From: COMBO-56-21 sp038852315
Lineage (GTDB): Archaea; Thermoplasmatota; Thermoplasmata; UBA10834
NCBI GenBank assembly: GCA_038852315.1
Contig: JAWCKF010000001.1
Location: forward strand, 1 to 64,000
Direction of reading: 5' to 3'
Length of the DNA stretch: 64,000 nt
Each line of letters opens with the position of its first letter. Within the stretch, counting starts at the first letter, position 1. The translations under genes were made by a program, and so were the position numbers. Positions 8,203-15,801 of this stretch are shown in pieces. A model generated the notes under the pieces. It was not told the origin of the DNA, did not search any database, and was given only the letters and a program-made list of their open reading frames with translations.

Positions 8203-9134
8203 TTCAATCCCCCCAGCACCAGGCCCAGCAGCGCCATTCTGACGGGCACGCCGTTGAACGCCTGCTCGAAGTACTTGGCATGCGGTGTGGTGTCGACCGC
8301 GGGATCGATCTCCCCCACCCTCGGCAGCGGGTGCATTATGATGAGGTCCCGCTTGACGTCCTTCAGCATGGCCAGATCTATGCGGTAGGACCCAGCCACC
8401 TTCTGGTACTCCGCAGGGTCGGGGAACCGCTCTTTCTGGATTCTGGTAACATAGAGCACGTCGGCGTCCTTGATCGCCTCCGCGAGGTCGCTGCTCTGTC
8501 TCGGCTTGTGACCCATGGCCTCTATCGCCTTAAGGTGCTCCTTCGGTATCTGCAGCGAGGGCGGGGCGACAAACGTCAGCTCGGCACCGAACATGGCAAG
8601 CGCCTCCGAGAGCGAGTGGACGGTCCTGCCGTACTTTAGGTCGCCCACCAGCACGACCTTGTTACCCTCAATCTCCTTCTTCTCCTTCTTTATGGTGAAC
8701 AGGTCCAGCAAGGTCTGGGTCGGGTGCTGGCCCGCGCCGTCCCCAGCGTTGATCACAGGCTTGGCAGCGAAGTGCGCTGCCAGCCTCGCAGCGCCCTCCT
8801 GAGGGTGCCTAAGGACTATGACATCGCAGTACGCGTCGACCATCCTGACCGTGTCAGCGAGCGTTTCTCCCTTGGCCACCGAGGCCCCTGTCGGCTGGTC
8901 GAATCCCAGGACCCTTCCACCCAGCCTCGTCATGGCCGCATCGAAGGAGAGCCTCGTACGTGTGGAGGGCTCATAGAACAGGGAGCCGAGCACGTGGCCC
9001 TCGAGGAGTATGCTTCTCTCCTCCCCCCTTGCTATCGGCACCATCTTCTCGGCGAGCTTCAGCACATGCTCGATCTGTTCCCTGGAAAAATCACGGATGG
9101 AGACGACGTCCATCCCCCTAAATGTCGTCGACAT
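8199..9134 (-). CDS. pyrB: Aspartate carbamoyltransferase catalytic chain
   Basis: PyrB joins carbamoyl phosphate and aspartate to form N-carbamoyl-aspartate. The carbamoyl-phosphate motif STRTR is at residues 57-61, HPTQTLLD and HPLPR are present, and the length is 311 residues as in E. coli. The frame continues upstream to 9224, but ATG 9134 lies about 27 nt after a TATA element (GCTTAAAT, 9158-9165), so a leaderless start is preferred. Cotranscribed with pyrI, and possibly with the ferredoxin and AOR-like genes that follow within 50 nt. Confidence 0.96.
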   Translation of the reverse strand: MSTTFRGMDVVSIRDFSREQIEHVLKLAEKMVPIARGEERSILLEGHVLGSLFYEPSTRTRLSFDAAMTRLGGRVLGFDQPTGASVAKGETLADTVRMVDAYCDVIVLRHPQEGAARLAAHFAAKPVINAGDGAGQHPTQTLLDLFTIKKEKKEIEGNKVVLVGDLKYGRTVHSLSEALAMFGAELTFVAPPSLQIPKEHLKAIEAMGHKPRQSSDLAEAIKDADVLYVTRIQKERFPDPAEYQKVAGSYRIDLAMLKDVKRDLIIMHPLPRVGEIDPAVDTTPHAKYFEQAFNGVPVRMALLGLVLGGLK

Positions 9135-9157
9135 CAGGCACTTAATCCGCTGGCGAC

Positions 9158-9165
9158 ATTTAAGC
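9158..9165 (-). promoter_or_regulatory. TATA box of pyrBI
   Basis: GCTTAAAT on the minus strand, centred about 27 nt before ATG 9134. It gives pyrB its own promoter downstream of the TrmB-type gene. Confidence 0.55.
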
Positions 9166-9216
9166 TTTTCAATTCCCCGTGAGGCGTGGCTATACACAAA
9201 TCCGCGCGCAGCGGGA

Positions 9217-9576
9217 TCAGGCAAGGTCGAAATCGTCGATCGCCTTGTTCATGTTCTCGAACCAGTCGTCTGCGCACCTGTGTAGCCTCTGCTTGAGCTG
9301 GGCCGGGGAGACGGCCGTGTAGATGTGATAGTAGCCGCCGCGTTCAATCGACTTGGTCTCCCTGAACGCGAGGCCGGAAGAGACAAGCTTCTGCAACCCG
9401 CGATAGACCGTGCTCCTGTCCTTCTTCATGGCCGGCGCGAGGTCGTCGGCCCTCAACGGTCCCTGCTTCACGAGCTTCCTGTAGAGAGCGAGCTCGAAGT
9501 CCGAGAGCCTGTATATGCACTTCACTATGTCTCTGCAGGTCGCCTCGCCCGCCAAGATCTTCTGCGGCTCGACCAT
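9217..9576 (-). CDS. TrmB-type winged-helix transcriptional regulator
   Basis: A 119-residue DNA-binding protein. A winged HTH spans about residues 25-75 (LSDFELALYRKLVKQGPLRA, then a recognition helix with DRSTVYRGLQKLVSSGL), as in TrmB/MarR-like archaeal regulators. The sugar-binding domain of full TrmB proteins is absent. Cys14, Cys20 and Cys101 could act in sulfur or redox sensing (inference). It is divergent from the tusA-dsr operon, and repeated TGCGCGGT motifs lie over both promoters, so it probably controls itself and that operon. A TATA element TTAAGT (9601-9606) is 27 nt before the ATG: leaderless. Confidence 0.82.
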   Translation of the reverse strand: MVEPQKILAGEATCRDIVKCIYRLSDFELALYRKLVKQGPLRADDLAPAMKKDRSTVYRGLQKLVSSGLAFRETKSIERGGYYHIYTAVSPAQLKQRLHRCADDWFENMNKAIDDFDLA

Positions 9577-9577
9577 G

Positions 9578-9709
9578 TTGCGCGGTATTGCGCGGTTCGT
9601 ACTTAACCGTTTCCACGGAACTGTGCTATTCCTGCGCTGGTGCAGCCGAACGTGAAAACTTTTATCTAGGCGCGCGGGAATCGCCTATGCGCGGTTATGT
9701 CAATACCGC
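9578..9709. promoter_or_regulatory. Divergent promoters with candidate operator repeats
   Basis: TTGCGCGGT occurs twice in direct order at 9578-9586 and 9588-9596, ten bases apart, between the regulator's TATA box and its start. TGCGCGGT recurs at 9688-9695, followed by the inverted AATACCGC at 9702-9709, giving an imperfect palindrome at the expected start of tusA transcription. The tusA TATA element TTTTATCT is at about 9660-9667. These look like binding sites for the TrmB-type protein; no protein has been shown to bind them. Confidence 0.5.
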
Positions 9710-9723
9710 AGAAGGCGTAGAAC

Positions 9724-9948
9724 TTGGACAAGGACGCAACTCTCGACGCTAGAGGACTGATGTGTCCGATGCCGATCGTGCAGCTGGCCAAGAAGGTCAA
9801 GGAACTCAAGTCCGGCCAGGTGCTGGAGCTGGTGGCGGACGACATCGGGGCCAAGGAGGACGTACCCGCATGGTGTGCCAGAACGGGCCATCAGCTGGTG
9901 GGCGTGGAAGAGGAAGGTAAGCTCCTGAAGTTCTACATCAGGGTGTAG
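9724..9948 (+). CDS. tusA: TusA-like sulfur carrier protein
   Basis: A 74-residue carrier of persulfide sulfur, the usual TusA/SirA size. The signature DARGLMCPMPIVQ places the sulfur-binding Cys at position 14 in a CPxP motif; a second Cys is at 51. The start is TTG 9724 with GAAGG 8 nt upstream; the ATG at 9697 meets a stop after seven codons. It is the first gene of a five-gene run tusA-dsrE2-dsrH-dsrE-dsrF, all on one strand with short gaps. In known systems TusA hands sulfur to Dsr/Tus proteins for tRNA thiolation or dissimilatory sulfur metabolism; which applies here is open. Confidence 0.9.
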   Translation: MDKDATLDARGLMCPMPIVQLAKKVKELKSGQVLELVADDIGAKEDVPAWCARTGHQLVGVEEEGKLLKFYIRV

Positions 9949-9971
9949 GAGCGAGAAAGAGGTTGTTGAAT

Positions 9972-10376
9972 ATGGCTGACAGTCTATGCATCGTTGTGAG
10001 CGAGGGCACGTTTGACAAGGCGTTCATGCCGCTGATACTGGGCACTACCGCGGCGGCATCGGGCACAGAGGTGCACGTTTTCTACACGTTCTTCGGCACG
10101 GGCCTGCTGAAGAAAGTTGCGAAGCCGAAGCTCCCTGGGATCTACAGACTCTTCACGGGAATGTTCCTGAAGAGGATGAAGAAGGTCGGCATACCCGGCC
10201 ACGACGAGATGATGAAGCAGGCGATGGACATGGGTGTCAACTTCTATGCCTGCAGTACGACGATGGACCTGATGGGGATAAAGCAGAGCGACCTCAAGCC
10301 CGGCGTGAAGGTGCTGGGTGCGGCGGCCTTCCTCAAGATGGCGGCCGAGGCGAAGACCACGCTTTTCATCGGGTAG
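9972..10376 (+). CDS. DsrE2-like sulfurtransferase subunit
   Basis: A 134-residue DsrE/DsrF/DrsH-like protein of the DsrE2 type. It has the opening SLCIVVSEGTFDKAFMPLIL, the TFFGTGLLKK segment and YACSTTMDLMGI with the conserved Cys94. DsrE2 proteins are typical partners of TusA in sulfur-oxidising prokaryotes and take sulfur from it. Some hydrophobic stretches suggest membrane association. ATG 9972 is preferred over TTG 9963 because AAAGAGG (9956-9962) is at SD distance. Confidence 0.85.
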   Translation: MADSLCIVVSEGTFDKAFMPLILGTTAAASGTEVHVFYTFFGTGLLKKVAKPKLPGIYRLFTGMFLKRMKKVGIPGHDEMMKQAMDMGVNFYACSTTMDLMGIKQSDLKPGVKVLGAAAFLKMAAEAKTTLFIG

Positions 10377-10386
10377 GCCTGATACC

Positions 10387-10689
10387 TTGCCTAAAATCGC
10401 GTTCGTGCTGCTGAAGTCACCTCAGGAGTTAGACCCAACGCATTCCGTGAGGCGTTTCGCGGACAAACAGGATTCGAGCTTGATACTCTTCGAGGACGGT
10501 GTGTACCACGCAGTGGTACAGCCTGCGGCTGACAGGCTGGCGAAGATAGCCGACGAAGTACTAGTCGCATCAGACGACCTCGAGGCGAGGGGCTTCGCCC
10601 CGTCAGACCTCAAGATAGGCAAACCTGTCGGCTACTCGGACATCGTGGACTGCATCATGGAGCGCACCGAGCGCACGATAACCCTGTGA
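10387..10689 (+). CDS. DsrH/TusB-like protein
   Basis: A 100-residue protein starting at TTG 10387 (PKIAFVLLKSPQE). Features shared with TusB/DsrH are LILFEDGVYHAV, where the family has LLLLQDGV, and VLVASDDLEARGF, where it has YALNEDLIARG. In bacteria this is the small subunit of the DsrEFH/TusBCD hexamer that receives persulfide. A longer open frame reaches back to 10318, but that part overlaps the dsrE2-like gene and is not protein-like. Confidence 0.78.
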   Translation: MPKIAFVLLKSPQELDPTHSVRRFADKQDSSLILFEDGVYHAVVQPAADRLAKIADEVLVASDDLEARGFAPSDLKIGKPVGYSDIVDCIMERTERTITL

Positions 10690-10698
10690 GGTGGTAAG

Positions 10699-11058
10699 AT
10701 GGCGAAGACGCTTACAATCCTGTGGCGATCGGGATCGATGATGGCGATGGACGCCAACGTGGCAGTGAAGCTTGCTGAGGCAGCCCTCGAGAAGGGCTAC
10801 CAGGTGAACATGTTCGGCTACGGCGAGGGTGTGACGGCCGTGAAGAAGGGCCAGAAGCCGAAGCGTTTCCCCAACGTCGGCGAGGAACTCGAACACGTCG
10901 CAAAGGAGGGCGCGGTCCAGGCGGTTTGTGAGACTTGCTATGCGGCCAGAGGGTTCGAGCGGGGCGAGGAGATCCCGACTGCGAAGGTCGGGAGCCTGAC
11001 GAACGACCTTGCGGCGTTCGTGTCCAAGTCCGACAGGCTAGTGACCATCGCGAGGTGA
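10699..11058 (+). CDS. DsrE/TusD-like sulfur relay subunit
   Basis: A 119-residue DsrE-fold protein. Cys77 and Cys80 (VCETCYAARGF) sit where DsrE/TusD carries its active cysteine before a helix. Here it is a CxxC, one Cys more than the usual site. The preceding motif GGTAAG overlaps the dsrH stop region and the genes are 9 nt apart. Expected to pair with the DsrF- and DsrH-like proteins as the sulfur acceptor of TusA. Confidence 0.82.
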   Translation: MAKTLTILWRSGSMMAMDANVAVKLAEAALEKGYQVNMFGYGEGVTAVKKGQKPKRFPNVGEELEHVAKEGAVQAVCETCYAARGFERGEEIPTAKVGSLTNDLAAFVSKSDRLVTIAR

Positions 11059-11064
11059 TGATAC

Positions 11065-11421
11065 ATGGCGAACTCGATTCTCGTAGTGGTCACGAAACCT
11101 CCGTATGGCGTCGAGGATGCCTTCGCCGGCCTTCGGCTGGGGCTCGCGATGGCTGTGAACGGCATCAGGACTTCTGTTCTCATGACGGATGACGGCGTCT
11201 TCAACGCTGTCGGATCGCAGAGGCCCGAGGCCGTGAAGATGCCCTCGAACATCGATGCCACCAGGGACCTGTACGATTTCGACGTTCCGGTCTATGTGGT
11301 CAAAGAAGACCTTGCGGCCAGGGGCATACCCGAGTCGAGGCTGTTCGAAGGGCTCAAGCCCCTTCCTGCCTCCGACATACGGAAGCTGGTGGCGGACCAC
11401 GACGTCGTCACTACTTTCTGA
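11065..11421 (+). CDS. DsrF/TusC-like sulfur relay subunit
   Basis: A 118-residue DsrE-superfamily protein. VVTKPPYGVEDAFAGLRLGL matches the KPPYG..DA..GL opening of TusC/DsrF; VVKEDLAARGI and LVADHDVVTTF end the domain. It lacks cysteine, as expected for the structural TusC role. Last gene of the sulfur-relay operon; ATG 11065 follows AGGTGATG at the end of dsrE, a good SD. Confidence 0.85.
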   Translation: MANSILVVVTKPPYGVEDAFAGLRLGLAMAVNGIRTSVLMTDDGVFNAVGSQRPEAVKMPSNIDATRDLYDFDVPVYVVKEDLAARGIPESRLFEGLKPLPASDIRKLVADHDVVTTF

Positions 11422-11461
11422 TGAGATAGGCCGCTTCGGTCTAAACACACAATCCACTTCT

Positions 11462-11468
11462 TTTATAT
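11462..11468 (+). promoter_or_regulatory. TATA box of arcS
   Basis: TTTATAT centred about 25 nt before GTG 11490, in the 68 nt gap after the dsrF-like gene. There is no SD, so the arcS transcript is probably leaderless. Confidence 0.6.
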
Positions 11469-11489
11469 CCCCTTGGCCAATCACTCCGC

Positions 11490-13202
11490 GTGAAGTTCGA
11501 GATCCTAGAGAGAGACGGGCTGGCCAGGAGAGGAAGGCTGGAGATTGACGGCGCCTCGTTCGAGACGCCCGTGATGGCGTTCGTGGATACCGAACGTCAC
11601 CCCGCCCCTAGAAAGGCCCTCAGGATCCGCACTGAGGACCGGGCCTCGAAAGGTGACATCAAGGTCGCCCGGTCGGAGTTCGTCAACCTTGATGGACACA
11701 GGATGGCAGAAGGCATGCTCTATCCAGGATGGCGCGGCTCACCCTTCGCTGACGATGTCCCCTCAGGAGATATCACAGTCCTGCCGAAGACGGCTGCCAT
11801 GCTCCTCGATTCGAAACTGTTCTCGGAGCAACTCGCAGAACTCAAGAGCGGCCCTGGCCTCCTCAAGCCGCTGTACTGTCCGGTCATGGGCCTGCCACAC
11901 AGACTCGCCTTCCTAGCATACTGCGGCTTTGACATATTCGAATCGACACCGCTGATCATGGCTGCGATGAACGGCTCCTACCTGACTCCCAGTGGCATCC
12001 TCGCCTACGATCGCCTCAGCGACCTGCCATGTCCGTGTCCTGCATGCACGTCTGGCAGGCGCGGCACGCCCGAGCTGCTGGAGCACAACTACGCCGTCGC
12101 GGAAAGCGAGCTGCGACTGGTTCGGCACCTGATCGCGGAGGGGCGGCTGAGGGAGCTAGTGGAGGCGCGGGTGCGCTCAGAGCCATGGCTTGTCCAGAAC
12201 CTCCGGCTTCTGGACATCGAGCACCACGACCTGCAGGAGATGCATGCTCCCGTGAAGGGTGCGCCTTTTCACGCTGGATCGAAAGAGTCGCTGCAGAGGC
12301 CTGACGTGGTCAGATGGAGGAGGAGACTCCAGCACAGGTACAGGCGGCCCACGTCAGCGACCGTGCTGCTGCTCATCCCCTGCTCAGCCAAGAAGCCATA
12401 TTCGGTCTCGCAGTCGCACGTGCGCTTCAGACAGGTGCTCAGGGATTCAGGAAGGATCGGCGTTGTCCACGAAGTGATAGTGACATCCCCGCTCGGTCTG
12501 GTGCCCAGGGAGCTTGAGATGTTCTACCCGGCCAAGGACTACGACATACCCGTCACGGGCCACTGGGACAGGGACGAGAGGAGCATCGTCGAGGAGATGG
12601 TGACTTGGCTCGTCGAGAGCCAGAGATATGAGCTAGTGATCTCCCATCTGGGCGACGAGCGAGAGGCGGTGAACTCCGTCCTAAGAGACTTCGTTGACAC
12701 TTCCGATGGTTCGCCCGGATCGAGGCAGAGCCTGGACCGACTGAGAGAAGCCCTCATTACACAGATACCGGAGCCGAGGGGATCTGGAAAGAGGTTGGAG
12801 GATGACCTCAAGTCTATCTGCCGCTTCCAGTTCGGAGAGGCGGGCGAGCGTCTGTGCGAAGGGGTGCGTGCATGTGGACGATGGCCCAACGTCAGACTCA
12901 TCAGTGACCATGAGCAGATCGGGATGCTGACCGGCGAAAGGGGGATGGTCTCCCTCACCCTGGCCGGCGCCAAGAGGCTCGCGCCGACGGGCGCCTACTG
13001 TGTCGAGATCGAAGACTTCGAGCCGAAGGGCAACCTATTCGCAGTAGGAGTGGAGGGATGCAGCCCTGAGGTCAGGATAGGCGACGATGTGGCAGTAGTC
13101 CACAAGGGCGATGTGCGCGCCGTCGGGGTCGCACGCATGTGTGCTGCTGAGATGGTGGTGGCGGAGAGGGGTGAGGCGGTCCACATCAGGCACGTTCGCT
13201 GA
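11490..13202 (+). CDS. arcS: Archaeosine synthase alpha subunit
   Basis: ArcS (TgtA2) works on preQ0 at position 15 of archaeal tRNAs on the way to archaeosine. It resembles tRNA-guanine transglycosylase but has lost the full catalytic site. It is 570 residues long. The ArcS hallmark PCSAKKPYSVSQSH is at about 297-310; a CPCPAC zinc-type motif is at 181-186; a C-terminal PUA domain (about 490-570, with GDDVAVVHKGDVRAVGVARM) binds tRNA in relatives. GTG 11490 lies about 25 nt after a TATA box. Its radical-SAM partner and TgtA are not in this window. Confidence 0.93.
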   Translation: MKFEILERDGLARRGRLEIDGASFETPVMAFVDTERHPAPRKALRIRTEDRASKGDIKVARSEFVNLDGHRMAEGMLYPGWRGSPFADDVPSGDITVLPKTAAMLLDSKLFSEQLAELKSGPGLLKPLYCPVMGLPHRLAFLAYCGFDIFESTPLIMAAMNGSYLTPSGILAYDRLSDLPCPCPACTSGRRGTPELLEHNYAVAESELRLVRHLIAEGRLRELVEARVRSEPWLVQNLRLLDIEHHDLQEMHAPVKGAPFHAGSKESLQRPDVVRWRRRLQHRYRRPTSATVLLLIPCSAKKPYSVSQSHVRFRQVLRDSGRIGVVHEVIVTSPLGLVPRELEMFYPAKDYDIPVTGHWDRDERSIVEEMVTWLVESQRYELVISHLGDEREAVNSVLRDFVDTSDGSPGSRQSLDRLREALITQIPEPRGSGKRLEDDLKSICRFQFGEAGERLCEGVRACGRWPNVRLISDHEQIGMLTGERGMVSLTLAGAKRLAPTGAYCVEIEDFEPKGNLFAVGVEGCSPEVRIGDDVAVVHKGDVRAVGVARMCAAEMVVAERGEAVHIRHVR

Positions 13203-13302
13203 GCCCTTACACCTGCTGATCCAGACTACTTTCGCGGACCCCCTGGTGCAATGTTATTGACCCCCATTTCCTGTAGAGGTTACTGCTAGGATGTGACGGA
13301 AA

Positions 13303-13389
13303 ATGGTTGATGCGGATCACTACAGCTGGGAAGAGGTGTACGACCTGCTCGGGTGCGACCCAGAACTCGAGCCTGCTGCTGACTATTGA
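13303..13389 (+). CDS. Candidate 28-residue acidic microprotein
   Basis: A short frame opening MVDADHYSWEEVYDLLG and ending ADY. It has nine acidic residues, a helix-like WEEVYDLL core, one Cys and no basic residue except a His. AGGATGTGA (13288-13296) matches eight of nine positions of the archaeal SD AGGAGGTGA, 6 nt before the ATG. Codon choice is like that of its neighbours. A T-rich tract follows at 13435-13441. I do not recognise it; the call rests on the SD and composition. Confidence 0.4.
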   Translation: MVDADHYSWEEVYDLLGCDPELEPAADY

Positions 13390-13667
13390 CGCCATCCCGG
13401 ATAGGTGGGAACGGTGCTCCGTCCTGCCTATCAACCCCTTTTTCTTTGAGTTCACTCCTTTCGAAGGACCGAGAATGCGTTGAACATCGTTGTTGAGCTT
13501 GGCGAGAGAACCTCCAGAGAGGCAGATTGCAGTTAGCTCGATGCCTCAGGAGACAATTCTTGGCTTATCCTGCTTCTTCCTCATCCCTCGCAATCGAGAC
13601 AAGACCGACAGTGATTCGGCTTCGCATTCCGATTGCATGCGCTTCCACTCGGATGTCAGACCTCGAA
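13390..13667. other. Intergenic stretch with no gene seen
   Basis: Between the microprotein candidate and the response-regulator promoter I see no convincing reading frame, RNA or repeat. A CCCTTTTTCTTT tract at about 13434-13445 could be a T-rich archaeal terminator. Short plus- and minus-strand frames here have no SD and an atypical composition. Confidence 0.4.
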
Positions 13668-13680
13668 ACTTTTATAACGA
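13668..13680 (+). promoter_or_regulatory. TATA box of the response-regulator gene
   Basis: AAACTTTTATAAC, a strong archaeal TATA box. Transcription is expected near 13700, 14 nt before ATG 13714. Confidence 0.55.
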
Positions 13681-13713
13681 GCGCGGGATATTTGCCCCAT
13701 CGGAACAGAAGGG

Positions 13714-14268
13714 ATGGGGGTCCTGTTGCTGCCAGTCACGCCTATCGTGGCCAGAAGGGAAAGCCCCGCCGATGGGCCTAAGAAGAAAAGAGAGGACGAG
13801 CCGGCGAATAGTCCAGTTCTGCCCCAAGACTCCTCCGGAGGACACATGAGGCAGGGCCATAGCGGCGAGCAGAGGCCACTCCCCCGAGTGTTCGTCGTCG
13901 ACGACGAGGAATTCATCAGGGAACTCTACAAAGACGTCTTCGAGTCGAACGGCATGACGGTGTTTTCAGCTCAAAGCGGAGAGGAGGCTGTCAGGCTGTT
14001 CAAGTCGATGAAGTACAAACCTGACATCATCATAATGGACCACAGGATGCCCGGCAAGGACGGGATAGAGACCACGAAGGAGATCCTCAAGATCGACCCG
14101 ACCGTTCCAGTCGTGTTCTCGAGCGCCGACGAGACAGTTAGAGAGGACGCCCTCGCTGCCGGAGCTGTCTCGTTCTGGTCGAAGCCATTCCCGATGTCCA
14201 TGCTCGTGTCGGCGATGAAGGAGATATGCGAGCAGAAGAGGAAGCACTCCCCGCACCACTTTCACTGA
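13714..14268 (+). CDS. Response regulator receiver-domain protein
   Basis: CheY-like receiver protein. FVVDDEEFIRELY carries the acidic pair; the phosphorylated Asp is in IIIMDHRMPGKDG; the conserved Thr/Ser and Lys are in PVVFSSAD and SFWSKPFP. There is no output domain, so it must act through a protein partner. With ATG 13714 it has a disordered 44-residue N-terminal extension. An ATG at 13846 with GGAGG 4 nt upstream would give 140 residues, but its leader from the TATA box would be about 145 nt. Either start is possible. The last 7 nt overlap the convergent pelA. No kinase is adjacent; a large kinase lies at 38661-41225. Confidence 0.85.
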   Translation: MGVLLLPVTPIVARRESPADGPKKKREDEPANSPVLPQDSSGGHMRQGHSGEQRPLPRVFVVDDEEFIRELYKDVFESNGMTVFSAQSGEEAVRLFKSMKYKPDIIIMDHRMPGKDGIETTKEILKIDPTVPVVFSSADETVREDALAAGAVSFWSKPFPMSMLVSAMKEICEQKRKHSPHHFH

Positions 14269-15299
14269 ACCTTGTATCGCAGGAGAGCAGCGATGCCACC
14301 CAACGACTCGAGCCTCCTGCCCGCCTCGTGCATGGAGCTTATGATGTGGAACTCACCCTTCGCGGACTCCACCGACCTGATTAGTGCGTCCGCCTCGGCC
14401 GACCTGAGCTTCGTGTCGAGTATCAGCAGGACGCTGATAGCTCCCGCGTCCGCCGCCGCCTTGACTTGGGCTTCGCCGTAGGCGAAAAGACCGTCCCTGC
14501 CTATCTCTGCAAACAGCTGCTCCAAGAGCCGCGTCTCCCTCGCAACCTGTGTCTCCTCGAGCACCTTCCCTCCGATGCCCTTCTTCATCAGCTCGCTTAT
14601 GCCCGCCATGCCCGCCTGGCCCGTCGAGATCACAGACATGTTGCTGGCGGCCATCGGCAGCTTATCCCTAATCGCCTTAGCCAGGGCCTCCTTCGTGAAT
14701 CCCGGCCCGAGTATTATCAGCGGTTCGCCACTGAGCACGGTCCGGAGCTTCGAAACGATTTCGGCAAGATACTCCTCTTCGTTAGACTTCGCATCGTACA
14801 TCTTGCCTGTGGGATTCCTCGTTATCGTGGCAATCTCTTTCAAACCGTACTCCCGGACAGCTGCAATCACCGCCTCCGTATCCTCTATGGCAACGAACAC
14901 GATTTTCGGTCGCTCGGACGCGGCTACGGCCCTCTTTATCCTCTCGAAGTGATGAGGCTTCCACTCCGGCTTTATCACGGTGATGTCGTCCCCGGGAGCG
15001 AGCATGAGCGTATGATGTTGCCCAACATCCTGCGGCCCAGCCTCGATGCGGCCGAGTATTCTCAGTATACCGTCGGTTTCGTGATACTCAACCTTCTCGG
15101 CCCTTATCCCGAGCCTCATCCGCACCTTCTCCGCCCTCTCTGGCCGAAGCTTGTCCGCCCGCTCCTCCTTGCGCCTGTATGTGTGTGCGAACACCAGGTC
15201 GCCCTCGTCTACAAGATGCTGGAGGTGCCAGAGATCGTCCGACGTCTCCGGAAGCAGCTTGATTTCGTTGTTCCGGGCGTCCTGGTGGAGTACCTTCAT
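14262..15299 (-). CDS. pelA: Pelota, mRNA surveillance / ribosome rescue factor
   Basis: Archaeal Pelota (Dom34 homologue), 345 residues from ATG 15299. It opens MKVLHQDARNNEIKLLPETSDDLWHLQHLV and has the eRF1-like central (KIVFVAIEDTEAVIAAV) and C-terminal domains (FAYGEAQVKAAADAGAISVLLI). It lacks the GGQ loop of release factors, as expected. It recognises stalled ribosomes and acts with aEF1A and ABCE1, the latter encoded at 20324-22090. A TTG at 15311 would add four residues; the ATG fits the family. Confidence 0.95.
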   Translation of the reverse strand: MKVLHQDARNNEIKLLPETSDDLWHLQHLVDEGDLVFAHTYRRKEERADKLRPERAEKVRMRLGIRAEKVEYHETDGILRILGRIEAGPQDVGQHHTLMLAPGDDITVIKPEWKPHHFERIKRAVAASERPKIVFVAIEDTEAVIAAVREYGLKEIATITRNPTGKMYDAKSNEEEYLAEIVSKLRTVLSGEPLIILGPGFTKEALAKAIRDKLPMAASNMSVISTGQAGMAGISELMKKGIGGKVLEETQVARETRLLEQLFAEIGRDGLFAYGEAQVKAAADAGAISVLLILDTKLRSAEADALIRSVESAKGEFHIISSMHEAGRRLESLGGIAALLRYKVQ

Positions 15300-15375
15300 C
15301 CTATCTTCCAACCAGTCCGCGCCTATGCAGTTGGCTCGACATTAACCCATCGCATCTTGGCATGGCCTTCCGAGA

Positions 15376-15386
15376 AAGTTTATAAG
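15376..15386 (+). promoter_or_regulatory. TATA box of the roadblock gene
   Basis: GTTTATAAGC, about 55 nt before ATG 15436. A purine-rich AAGGGGAGATG lies between the expected start of transcription and the ATG. Confidence 0.5.
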
Positions 15387-15435
15387 CTCACCGGGTAATC
15401 CTCACCTGCCTAGCCAGAAGGGGAGATGTACCCGC

Positions 15436-15795
15436 ATGGTCGAGTACCTGGAACTCGAACAGATCCTTGATGAGGTCCGCTCCATACCCTCGGTCTACGA
15501 GGTGACCGTGGTTTCGAGGAGTGGGATGCACATCGCGGGAGACGCTCCGAAGGGCGTTCACCTCGAGACCTATGTCGCGATGTCAGCTATCCTGCTCGGG
15601 GCTGCTGAGACGGCCACGGCCGAGCTCAAGGAGAAGCTCCAGTACGTGATCGTTGAGCTCACGAGGAGCAAGATGCTGCTCATGAGCGCGGGCACGCGAG
15701 CCCTCATAGTCGTCACGGCCTCCAAGGACATCGCCACCAACGATCTTGTCACCAAGCTGAGGGATTTTGCCGACAAGGTCGCACGAAAGATCTGA
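15436..15795 (+). CDS. Roadblock/LC7-domain protein
   Basis: A single roadblock/LC7 domain, 119 residues. An N-terminal helix (LEQILDEVRSIPSVYEVTVV) is followed by the strand SRSGMHIAG, a long central helix, a second strand pair (LLMSAGTRALIVVTA) and a C-terminal helix. In archaea and bacteria these proteins form dimers that regulate small Ras-like GTPases, as MglB regulates MglA. No GTPase gene is adjacent. It ends 6 nt from the convergent PHP gene. Confidence 0.88.
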   Translation: MVEYLELEQILDEVRSIPSVYEVTVVSRSGMHIAGDAPKGVHLETYVAMSAILLGAAETATAELKEKLQYVIVELTRSKMLLMSAGTRALIVVTASKDIATNDLVTKLRDFADKVARKI

Positions 15796-15801
15796 TGGGC
15801 A

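Noticed and set aside
9135..9224. 30-codon N-terminal extension of pyrB
   Set aside because: ATG 9134 has a TATA box at the leaderless distance and gives the normal 311-residue enzyme; the extension overlaps the regulator gene's end.
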